Shown here one piece after another: positions 1-5,945 of a stretch of DNA of 37,796 nt. The stretch covers positions 1 through 37,796 of the forward strand of contig PFUD01000104.1 of NCBI GenBank assembly GCA_002789915.1. The letters are read 5' to 3'. A model generated the notes under the pieces. It searched no databases, had not been told where the DNA came from, and was given only the letters and a program-made list of their open reading frames with translations. This stretch comes from Comamonadaceae bacterium CG_4_9_14_3_um_filter_60_33. Its GTDB lineage: Bacteria; Pseudomonadota; Gammaproteobacteria; Burkholderiales; Burkholderiaceae_C. Numbering within the stretch: position 1 is the first letter of the stretch; each line of letters begins with the position of its first letter. The translations under genes and the position numbers were made by a program.

Positions 1-378
1 GGGGTCAAGCGTGATGGCACAGCGCCCGGCATTACCCACATTGACCATCTGGCTCAGCGTTGCATCTGGATCGACCTGGCCATTTACGGTGGCCGTGGCG
101 CGCAGGGCAAAGTCGCTTTGCACTTCCACCACCGCCAGCTTGACCGGACCGTCGCCGAACACTTGCACGATCAACGAGCCATTGAACTTGATGTTGGACT
201 GCATCAAAACGGCCGCTGCTGTCATTTCGCCGAGCAGTTCTTGCACTGGCAGCGGGTAGGCACCATGCGTGGTGCTGCTGGCACGGCGACGCAGAACCTC
301 AAGCCAGGCGTCCGTCAGGCGTACCACGGCACCGCGCACCGGCAGACCAGCGAAAATGAATTTGTGAATTTCAGACAT
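1..378 (-). CDS. hslO: Hsp33 redox-regulated chaperone, N-terminal part (runs off the window)
   Basis: The frame opens at an ATG at 378 and stays open to base 1, giving 126 codons of the N-terminal substrate-binding domain. The beginning, MSEIHKFIFAGLPVRGAVVRL, followed by a stretch ending EVLRRR and by VQELLGEMTAAAVLMQS, is typical of betaproteobacterial Hsp33. Hsp33 is a cytosolic holdase switched on by oxidation of a C-terminal zinc centre; that four-cysteine domain lies outside the window and cannot be checked. The gene lies downstream of the carbonic anhydrase gene on the same strand. The 111 bp between them is almost entirely two REP-like repeats, so the hslO leader lies within repeat sequence. 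I see no strong Shine-Dalgarno before the ATG. Confidence is high for the family. Confidence 0.9.
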   Translation of the reverse strand, partial: MSEIHKFIFAGLPVRGAVVRLTDAWLEVLRRRASSTTHGAYPLPVQELLGEMTAAAVLMQSNIKFNGSLIVQVFGDGPVKLAVVEVQSDFALRATATVNGQVDPDATLSQMVNVGNAGRCAITLDP

Positions 379-382
379 ATAA

Positions 383-495
383 ACCTTGCGGGTCAGACCA
401 CTTGCGAAGCAACGTGCTCTGACCCCAACCAATTAGAAGACCTTGTGGGTCAGTCCACTTGCTAAGCGCCGTGCTCTGACCCCAATTAATTAGAA
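383..495 (-). repeat. Two tandem REP-like palindromic repeats (about 56 bp each, 57-bp period)
   Basis: Copies at 383-438 and 440-495 agree at 49 of 56 positions. Each contains the inverted pair GGGTCAG / CTGACCC (390-396 with 419-425; 447-453 with 476-482) and, inside it, CAC / GTG. In the 383-438 copy an inner TTGC / GCAA pair completes a hairpin. Read on the minus strand each unit begins TCTAATT and then has GGGGTCAGAGCAC. The unit supplies the TAA stop of the carbonic anhydrase gene and fills the gap to hslO. A related half element lies at 4337-4363. The layout resembles REP elements mobilised by RAYT (Y1-type) transposases, but no such transposase is in the window, so that link is inference. 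Confidence 0.8.
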
Positions 496-1020
496 CCCCG
501 TTTTGTGCAGACTGGCCTTGAAGCGCTGCGCATTGGCCACGTAATGCCGGGCGCTCTCGCGCAGGCCTTCTGATTGCTCTGGCGTGAGCTGGCGCACCGC
601 CTTGGCTGGGCTGCCGATGATCATGGAACCATCGGGAAACTCTTTGCCCTCAGTGACCAGTGCGCCCGCGCCCACCAGGCAGCCCTTGCCAATTTTGGCG
701 CCGTTGAGCACCACCGCGCCAATGCCGATCAGGCTGTCGTCGCCCACGGTGCAGCCGTGCAGCATGGCTTTGTGGCCCACCGTCACGCCGCTGCCAATGG
801 TCAGCGGCATGCCGACATCAGCGTGCAGCACGCTCAGGTCCTGAACATTGGTGCGCGCACCGACGCGGATGGCAGCGGTATCGCCCCGCACCACCACACC
901 AAACCAAAGGCCGACTTCCTCGCCCAGCACCACGTCGCCCATCACTTCAGCGCTGTCAGCCACCCAGGCAGAGTCCGGAATCTGCGGTGCCATGCCATCC
1001 ACTTCATATATTGCCATCAT
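490..1020 (-). CDS. Gamma-class carbonic anhydrase family protein (left-handed beta-helix)
   Basis: The 176-residue protein is a hexapeptide-repeat protein of the YrdA/CaiE/PaaY type. The repeats run from about residue 20 to 140. The likely metal ligands are His66, His83 and His88; the five-residue spacing of the last two matches the gamma-carbonic anhydrase pattern (GHKAMLHGC). Family members bind zinc or iron in a trimer; many hydrate CO2 weakly and others act in CoA-linked catabolism, so the substrate is open. Two ATGs sit side by side (1020 and 1017). The gene is divergent from the DUF455 gene, and AT-rich -10-like hexamers on both strands overlap near 1042-1050. The TAA stop (490-492) belongs to the downstream REP-like repeat. 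Confidence 0.88.
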   Translation of the reverse strand: MMAIYEVDGMAPQIPDSAWVADSAEVMGDVVLGEEVGLWFGVVVRGDTAAIRVGARTNVQDLSVLHADVGMPLTIGSGVTVGHKAMLHGCTVGDDSLIGIGAVVLNGAKIGKGCLVGAGALVTEGKEFPDGSMIIGSPAKAVRQLTPEQSEGLRESARHYVANAQRFKASLHKTGF

Positions 1021-1068
1021 CAGCTTTCAAAGTCAGTTGCCTAGAATTGTAGGGAAGCCAGGCGCAAC

Positions 1069-1935
1069 ATGAACCCGATCGACGCAAACTACCCCACCGA
1101 CCTCCCAGAACATACGCTTTTCCAGCAGACGGCAAATAGCTTGCGCGCTGCTTGCCTGGGTCTGCTGCAAATCGGCTCGCCGCAAGACAAGGCGACCCAG
1201 GTACGCGTCATGGCCGCAGAACGATGCCCGCTGAATACGGCCGAGACTTTTCCCGAGCCACCCACTCTGCCCGGGCGACCCCCGCGACCGCTGCTGGTGC
1301 AGCCCGCCCAGCTCAAAACCCGCGCCGTCGGCACCCTGGAAGGCCGCGCCGGGCTGATCCACGCGCTGACCCACATCGAGGCCAATGCCATCAACCTGGC
1401 GCTCGACGTGGTGTGGCGCTTTGCTGGCATGCCGGCCGACTTCTACCGCGATTGGTGGCGCGTGGCCCAAGAGGAAGCGCTGCATTTTGAATTGCTCAAC
1501 GCGCACCTGAACCAGATGGGTTTTGCCTATGGAGACTTCCCCGCGCACGATGGTTTGTGGGACATGGCAGAGCGCACCAAAAACGACGTGCTGGCGCGCC
1601 TGGCGCTGGTGCCACGCACGCTGGAGGCGCGCGGGCTGGATGCCACGCCAGCGGTGCGCAACCGGCTGGTGTCGGTGGGCGACCAAGCGGCGGCCAAAAT
1701 TCTGGACATCATCCTGCGCGACGAAATTGGCCATGTGGCCATTGGCAACCGCTGGTACCGTTTTCTGTGCAATTCGCGCCAGCTCGACCCCATCAGCACC
1801 TATGCCGAACTGGCACTGCGCTATCAGGCGCCAATCCTCAAAGGCCCGTTCAACCTGGACGCGCGCCGCGCTGCGGGCTTTACCGAAGCCGAGCTTTTGG
1901 CCTTGCAGGGTACAACGGGCATCACCACCGGGTGA
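1069..1935 (+). CDS. DUF455 ferritin-like domain protein
   Basis: The 288-residue protein has the DUF455 pattern: HIEANAINLALDVVWRF, then EEALHFELLNAHL, then RDEIGHVAIGNRWY. The Glu and His residues in these three helices are spaced as in di-iron ferritin-like four-helix bundles, so a di-iron site is likely. The family is common in beta- and gammaproteobacteria and its physiological role is not settled; some relatives resemble the tRNA hydroxylase MiaE. It starts with ATG at 1069, about 20 nt after a -10-like TAGAAT (1042-1047), and is divergent from the carbonic anhydrase gene. It converges on xerD with only 14 bp between the stops. No function beyond the fold is claimed. Confidence 0.85.
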   Translation: MNPIDANYPTDLPEHTLFQQTANSLRAACLGLLQIGSPQDKATQVRVMAAERCPLNTAETFPEPPTLPGRPPRPLLVQPAQLKTRAVGTLEGRAGLIHALTHIEANAINLALDVVWRFAGMPADFYRDWWRVAQEEALHFELLNAHLNQMGFAYGDFPAHDGLWDMAERTKNDVLARLALVPRTLEARGLDATPAVRNRLVSVGDQAAAKILDIILRDEIGHVAIGNRWYRFLCNSRQLDPISTYAELALRYQAPILKGPFNLDARRAAGFTEAELLALQGTTGITTG

Positions 1936-1949
1936 TTCCACACGAGCAC

Positions 1950-2897
1950 TCATCCGCGCGGGTGATGATGTGCGTGCAAGACTTTGAGGCGTTCCCGCGC
2001 CACATGGGTGTAAATGGTGGTGGTGGAAATATCCACATGGCCGAGCAGCAGTTGCACTGCGCGCAGGTCAGCGCCATGGTTGAGCAAATGGGTGGCAAAG
2101 GCGTGGCGCAGCGTGTGCGGTGACAGCGGCGCGGTGATGCCGGCCAACAGCGCGTATTTTTTGATAATCATCCAGAACATGACCCGGCTCATGGCCGTGC
2201 CCGGCGTGCTGCCGCGCACAGTGACAAACAGCGCCTCGCTGGCGTGGCCCGCCAACAGTTCGCCCCGGGGTTGAGCCAGATAGCGTTTCAGCCACAGGCT
2301 GGCGACCTCGCCAAACGGCACCAGGCGCTCCTTGTTGCCCTTGCCAAAAACACGCAGCACGTTGTCCGACAGGCTCACGTTGAGCACTTTCAATCCCACC
2401 AGTTCACTCACGCGCAGGCCGCTGGCATACATCAGCTCCAGCATGGTGCGGTCGCGCACACCCAGCGCCTCGCTGGTGTCAGGCGCGTTCAACAGCGCTT
2501 CCACTTGCGGCTCGGTCAGCGTTTTGGGCATGCGCAGCGGCTGTTTGGCTGCCTGTAGCTTCAAAGTCGGATCGGCAAGCAGCAACCGCTCGCGCAAGGC
2601 CCATCGGTAAAAGCGCTTGAACACCGTCAGTCGGCGGTTGGCGGTGGTGGCTTTGGTACTGCCGTGCTGGTCGGCAAAATAGCTGTTGAGCAGCATCTCG
2701 GTGCCGCCCAACAAATGCCCGCCCTGCCCGGCCAGCCAGGTGCCAAACAAGCTAAGGTCGCGCCGGTAAGCGGCCAACGTGTTTTTGGACAAGCCCTCCT
2801 CCAACCAGAGGGCATCGATGAAGGTGTCAATCACCGGGTCGGGTGCGGTTTTGACACTGCGCGCAATCGTGTTCACAAGGGATGGAGTCCGGGGCAT
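1950..2897 (-). CDS. xerD: Tyrosine recombinase XerD
   Basis: The 315-residue protein has an N-terminal SAM-like core-binding domain (about 20-110) and a C-terminal catalytic domain. The active-site set is complete: Arg162 (ASGLRVSEL), Lys186 (GKGNKERLVP), His261 and Arg264 (PHTLRHAFATH), His287 (GHVDIST) and the nucleophile Tyr296 (IYTHVARERL). With XerC it resolves chromosome dimers at dif next to FtsK at the septum. It is slightly longer than the usual length of about 300 residues, and the first 20 residues look like a lineage-specific extension or an over-long start. A lone xerD beside housekeeping genes, with no att-like repeats nearby, argues for the cell's own XerD and not a phage integrase. 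Confidence 0.93.
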   Translation of the reverse strand: MPRTPSLVNTIARSVKTAPDPVIDTFIDALWLEEGLSKNTLAAYRRDLSLFGTWLAGQGGHLLGGTEMLLNSYFADQHGSTKATTANRRLTVFKRFYRWALRERLLLADPTLKLQAAKQPLRMPKTLTEPQVEALLNAPDTSEALGVRDRTMLELMYASGLRVSELVGLKVLNVSLSDNVLRVFGKGNKERLVPFGEVASLWLKRYLAQPRGELLAGHASEALFVTVRGSTPGTAMSRVMFWMIIKKYALLAGITAPLSPHTLRHAFATHLLNHGADLRAVQLLLGHVDISTTTIYTHVARERLKVLHAHHHPRG

Positions 2898-2984
2898 GGG
2901 CAGGAAGACAAAAAGAGGTGCGCCATCTTATGCCGAGCTGTCACCTGCGCTCGCTAGCGACCGCTTTGACGGAGCCCGGCCTGC

Positions 2985-2990
2985 TATTCT
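2985..2990 (+). promoter_or_regulatory. Possible -10 element for a leaderless AEC transcript
   Basis: TATTCT lies seven bases before the GTG start of the AEC gene at 2997, and there is no Shine-Dalgarno in between. If it is a -10 box, transcription would begin at about the GTG itself. The -35 region is poor: TTGACG is present but only 13 bp upstream. This is a weak call from spacing alone. Confidence 0.25.
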
Positions 2991-2996
2991 CAAGCC

Positions 2997-3911
2997 GTGA
3001 ACTTCGCTCAACTCCTCTTTCCCGATTTTTCGCTGATTCTGATTGGCTACCTGATCTGCCGTTTCACGCCATTAAACCGCACCGTGTGGACGCAGGTGGA
3101 GCAACTCGTCTATTTTTTGTTCTTTCCGGTGCTGCTGTTTCACTCCATCTTGAAAAGCCCGCTGGACCTCAGCGCTGCGGGAAACCTGGTGTTTGCCGGC
3201 TGGGCGCTCGGGCTGGGCGGCATCACCATGGCCTACTCGGTGCCTTTTTGGCCGGGCCTAAAGAAACATATGGTGGCGCGCCAGCACGCAGCCTGCGCCC
3301 AGGTTGCTTTCAGGTTCAACTCATTTATTGGCCTGGCGCTGGCCGAGCGCCTGGCTGGACCGCCCGGCCTGCTGGTGATCGCGCTGTTGATTGGCGTCAG
3401 CGTGCCGTTGATGAACATCGGCGCGGTGTGGCCGATGGCGCGCCACGCCGAGCGCGGGTTTTGGGGCGAACTGGTGCGCAACCCGCTGATCATCGGCACC
3501 GCCAGTGGTCTGGCGGCCAATCTGGCCGGTTTGTCGATTCCGGATTGGGCCGAGCCGACTGTGAACCGCATTGGTGGTGCATCGCTTGCGTTGGGGCTGA
3601 TGGCCGCCGGCGCCGGTATGCAACTGAGCGCGCTGAATCATGCCAAATTGTTGGGGGTCGCCGTGTTGTTGATCCGTCATTTGTTGATGCCGCTGTGGGC
3701 GCTGGCCTTGTGTTTGCTGTTTGGCCTGGATCAGGTGCAGGCCACCATTTTGCTGATGTTCTCTGCGCTGCCAACTGCCTCGAGCTGTTATGTGTTGGCC
3801 GCGCGCATGGGTTATGACGGGCCCTATGTGGCGGCGTTGGTGACTGTGTCCACCGTGCTCGGCATGTTGAGTTTGCCGCTGGCGCTGGGGTTTTTGAGGT
3901 CGTTTGTGTAG
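2997..3911 (+). CDS. AEC family transporter (auxin efflux carrier fold)
   Basis: The 304-residue protein is almost entirely hydrophobic, with about ten predicted membrane segments in two halves. It opens with DFSLILIGYLICRF and has the inter-half region RNPLIIGTASGLAANLAGL, both typical of bacterial AEC (PF03547) permeases. Relatives export or import organic anions such as malate, but the substrate cannot be read from sequence. The start is GTG at 2997, which puts the first membrane helix at the usual distance from the N-terminus; upstream in-frame codons would add sequence unlike the family. It is divergent from xerD with 99 bp between starts and is followed by the repeat-rich gene-free stretch. 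Confidence 0.85.
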   Translation: MNFAQLLFPDFSLILIGYLICRFTPLNRTVWTQVEQLVYFLFFPVLLFHSILKSPLDLSAAGNLVFAGWALGLGGITMAYSVPFWPGLKKHMVARQHAACAQVAFRFNSFIGLALAERLAGPPGLLVIALLIGVSVPLMNIGAVWPMARHAERGFWGELVRNPLIIGTASGLAANLAGLSIPDWAEPTVNRIGGASLALGLMAAGAGMQLSALNHAKLLGVAVLLIRHLLMPLWALALCLLFGLDQVQATILLMFSALPTASSCYVLAARMGYDGPYVAALVTVSTVLGMLSLPLALGFLRSFV

Positions 3912-3918
3912 TCAACGC

Positions 3919-4050
3919 GCGTTCTTAAAGTGGTGAAGTGCGTCATGCGGTCAACATATATTGCCGAGATCAAACAGCGGTGACGTGCTTTGCGTGGCGA
4001 CCGCAACTTGCCGCGTTCGAACGGTGGTGATGTGCTTCGCGTGGCAACCG
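3919..4050. repeat. Degenerate tandem repeat, 47-bp period, three copies
   Basis: The motif GGTGANGTGC recurs at 3932, 3979 and 4026, exactly 47 bp apart each time. The similarity extends around it: GCGTTC...AA.GTGGTGA.GTGC occurs at 3919 onward and again about 94 bp later at 4013 onward. Copies 1 and 2 agree at roughly 29 of 47 positions. A further partial match, GGTGAA, begins at 4120, again on the 47-bp grid. The third copy runs into the left arm of hairpin A. Copies are too diverged and the pattern too continuous for CRISPR. Confidence 0.6.
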
Positions 4051-4116
4051 GTAGGGGCGGCCACCTCATACTGGGGTACCAGAAATCGGCGACCACCCCA
4101 ACCGATTACCACGCGA
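4037..4116 (-). repeat. Hairpin element A: 27-bp stem with conserved 25-nt apex
   Basis: Arms at 4037-4063 and 4089-4116 are complementary at 21 of 27 positions. Read on the minus strand, five of the six mismatches become G-T (G-U) wobble pairs and one is T-T; read on the plus strand those five are A-C mismatches. The 25-nt apex (4064-4088) is, in minus-strand sense, CGATTT, then a mini-hairpin CTGG-TACC-CCAG, then TATGAGG. The same apex, with one substitution, caps element B, whose stem is unrelated in sequence. The strand bias of the wobbles suggests that the minus strand folds as RNA or single-stranded DNA. Confidence 0.75.
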
Positions 4117-4232
4117 GACGGTGAATATGCGACGAATGGTCAAATTCAAATTCATTCAAATACAGGGACAGCTGCCTTGTCGGTTTTGTGCATAACTAAG
4201 CGACGCCATCTTTGTTGATCGCACGGCGACTA

Positions 4233-4308
4233 GCGCAGTGGCTGGCTTTGGCGGCTGACGATTTCTGGTACTCCAGTATGAGGAAGCCGTCAAAGCCAGT
4301 CGCTGCGC
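4233..4308 (+). repeat. Hairpin element B: 24-bp stem with the same apex as element A
   Basis: Arms at 4233-4256 and 4285-4308 are complementary at 21 of 24 positions, and on the plus strand all three exceptions are G-T wobbles. The apex (4259-4283) carries the same 25-nt sequence as element A except TACT for TACC in the innermost loop. Elements A and B are therefore inverted relative to each other, with about 115 bp between them. The stems share no sequence, so the pair looks like one structural class with a conserved apex. It is not a simple duplication. Confidence 0.75.
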
Positions 4309-4336
4309 GGGCAAGGATCGCTGCCGACAATTTGAA

Positions 4337-4363
4337 ATTAATTGGAATCTGACCCCAATTAAT
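4337..4363 (-). repeat. Short palindrome of the REP-like family overlapping the queG stop
   Basis: ATTAATTGG (4337-4345) and CCAATTAAT (4355-4363) form a perfect 9-bp inverted repeat with a 9-bp spacer. In minus-strand sense it starts TAATTGGGGTCAGA, the same sequence that starts the repeats at 383-495 (TAATTGGGGTCAGAGCAC). The queG TAA (4359-4361) is its first TAA. It could also act as a weak transcription stop for queG. Confidence 0.6.
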
Positions 4364-5450
4364 GTCTCTGATCCAAAGCCCAGGCCACATGTTCACGCAC
4401 CACTGCACTTGGGTGCTCAGCCCGCGACACAAGCGCGGCTATCAACTGCCTGGCTGGCTCAGCCAAGCGCAAAGCGTTGCCCAGCGCCACCGCAATGTTG
4501 CGCAACCAGCGCTCATGGCCGATGCGCCGGATCGGGCTGCCCTCGGTAAATCGTAAAAATTCCTCCTCACTCCAGCCGAACAACTCAACGAGTTGGCTGC
4601 CCGCCATTCCGGCGCGGGCATCAAAATCAGGCAAGGCGCTGCGCTTGGCAAATTTATTCCAGGGACAAATCAATTGGCAGTCGTCGCAGCCGTAGATGCG
4701 GTTGCCCATCAGCGGGCGCAGTTCAACGGGGATGGAGCCGGCGTGTTCGATCGTCAGGTACGAGATGCAGCGCCGTGCGTCGAGCCGGTACGGCGCAATG
4801 ATGGCCCGGGTCGGGCAGATGTCGATGCAGGCGCTGCAACTTCCGCAGTGGCCGGCCACGGGTTCTGTCTCGGGCAAGGCCATGTCGACAAAGATTTCAC
4901 CCAAGAAAAACATCGAGCCTGCGTCACGATTCAGCAGCAACGTATGCTTGCCGCGCCAACCCAGGCCGCTCAAACTGGCCAGTTCGACTTCGAGCACCGG
5001 TGCCGAATCGGTGAACACGCGGTAGCCCAGCGGCCCCATCGCAGCAGCAATCTGATCGCTCAACTTTTGCAAGCGGTTGCGCATCACCTTGTGGTAGTCT
5101 CGGCCGCGGGCATAGACCGACACAATCGCTTCTGTCGGGTGCTTGATCCGCTTCAGTTCAAGCGCCTGCCAGCCCCCGGGTGTGTTGGCGGGCAGGTAAT
5201 CCATGCGGGCGGTGATCACGCTGACCGTGCCCGGCACCAGTTCGGCTGGGCGCGCGCGCTTGAGGCCATGCGCCGCCATGTAATGCATGTCGCCATGGAA
5301 ACCAGCGGCCAGCCACGCCGATAATCCGGGTTCTGCGCTTGTTAAATCGACACCGGCCACGCCAATTTGTGAAAATCCCAATGCCTGCCCCCATTGCTGA
5401 ATTCTGGAGACCCATTGACTGTTGTTGATTTGCTGCAAGGTGATGTTCAC
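4359..5450 (-). CDS. queG: Epoxyqueuosine reductase QueG
   Basis: QueG reduces epoxyqueuosine to queuosine in the tRNA wobble position using cobalamin and two [4Fe-4S] clusters. With the GTG at 5450 the protein has 363 residues, near the family norm. Features include YHKVMRNRLQKL (about 119-130), TDSAPVLE with the catalytic Asp (about 148), the ferredoxin-like CGSCSACIDICPTRAI (Cys202, 205, 208, 212) and GNRIYGCDDCQLICPWN (Cys255, 258, 262, with Cys228 upstream). A HEAT-like C-terminus follows. The frame stays open 600 bp further upstream, but that part lies opposite tsaE and does not resemble QueG. The GTG start overlaps the 5' end of the divergent tsaE; a TTG 12 bp further in is an alternative. 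Confidence 0.93.
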   Translation of the reverse strand: MNITLQQINNSQWVSRIQQWGQALGFSQIGVAGVDLTSAEPGLSAWLAAGFHGDMHYMAAHGLKRARPAELVPGTVSVITARMDYLPANTPGGWQALELKRIKHPTEAIVSVYARGRDYHKVMRNRLQKLSDQIAAAMGPLGYRVFTDSAPVLEVELASLSGLGWRGKHTLLLNRDAGSMFFLGEIFVDMALPETEPVAGHCGSCSACIDICPTRAIIAPYRLDARRCISYLTIEHAGSIPVELRPLMGNRIYGCDDCQLICPWNKFAKRSALPDFDARAGMAGSQLVELFGWSEEEFLRFTEGSPIRRIGHERWLRNIAVALGNALRLAEPARQLIAALVSRAEHPSAVVREHVAWALDQRH

Positions 5451-5945
5451 CTGCCCATTGTAAAAAGCCTGTATTGGCACGATGAAGTCGCCACTGGGCA
5501 CTTTGCCCGTGCGCTGGCCGCGGTGCCTGAACTGCGCCAGGCCTACATCGAATTGCAAGGCGATCTGGGCGCCGGCAAAACCACGCTGGTGCGCCATTTG
5601 CTGAAGGCCTTGGGGGTGCCGGGGCACATCAAAAGCCCCACCTATGCCGTAGTGGAGCCCTATGAACTGCCGAATCTCAACATTTGGCACTTTGATTTTT
5701 ACCGTTTCAGCGACCCGCGCGAATGGCTTGATGCCGGCTTGCGCGACATTTTTGCCAGCCCCGGCCTGAAAATTGCCGAATGGCCGGACAAGGCCGCTGG
5801 CTGCGTGCCGTTGGCCGACCTGGTCATTCAACTCGAGGTGGTTGATGACACCGCGCGCCAGGTGCACCTGACCGCGCAAACCGAGTTGGGTGTCAGCCTG
5901 CTCCAGCAGCTCGGGCGCACAGCACACAACGAGGCCAGCCCATGA
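5394..5945 (+). CDS. tsaE: tRNA threonylcarbamoyladenosine biosynthesis ATPase TsaE
   Basis: TsaE is the small P-loop ATPase that drives the TsaB-TsaD cycle making t6A at position 37 of tRNAs. The Walker A motif GDLGAGKTTLVRHLL and the following IKSPTYAVVEPYEL and WHFDFYRF...EWLDAGLRDIF are diagnostic. The frame from ATG 5394 gives 183 residues, but the first 20 or so lie in the region that overlaps the start of queG on the other strand, so a later start (TTG 5415 or beyond) is possible. The last four bases overlap the amiC start (ATGA), implying coupled translation. This tsaE-amiC order is common in proteobacteria. Confidence 0.92.
   Translation: MLNSGDPLTVVDLLQGDVHLPIVKSLYWHDEVATGHFARALAAVPELRQAYIELQGDLGAGKTTLVRHLLKALGVPGHIKSPTYAVVEPYELPNLNIWHFDFYRFSDPREWLDAGLRDIFASPGLKIAEWPDKAAGCVPLADLVIQLEVVDDTARQVHLTAQTELGVSLLQQLGRTAHNEASP

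Larger units (their letters stand above)
3912..4358. other. Gene-free, repeat-rich stretch between the AEC gene and queG
   Basis: No convincing reading frame lies here; short frames on both strands resemble no family I know and run across the repeats. In order it contains a degenerate 47-bp tandem repeat, a long hairpin (A), an AT-rich spacer with CAAATTCA-type short repeats (about 4141-4165), a second long hairpin (B) with the same apex in the opposite orientation, and a small palindrome that overlaps the queG stop codon. Imperfect direct repeats (GATCGC...CGAC at 4217-4230 and 4316-4328) flank hairpin B. Confidence 0.75.

Noticed and set aside
1950-2897. xerD as the integrase of a genomic island
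   Set aside because: The protein has XerD-like sequence throughout and the region shows no att repeats, tRNA or phage genes.
2882-3817. Long plus-strand frame over the AEC gene
   Set aside because: It is in a different frame of the same strand, rich in Arg/Gly/Cys, with no recognisable domain, while the 2997-3911 frame is a clear membrane permease.
3919-4130. 47-bp repeats as a CRISPR array
   Set aside because: The copies differ at more than a third of positions, there is no repeat/spacer alternation, and no cas genes are nearby.
4037-4308. Hairpins A and B as integron attC sites or simple transcription terminators
   Set aside because: No attC R-box ends (RYYYAAC/GTTRRRY) or integrase were found, attC conserves its ends and not its apex, and neither hairpin is followed by a T-run.
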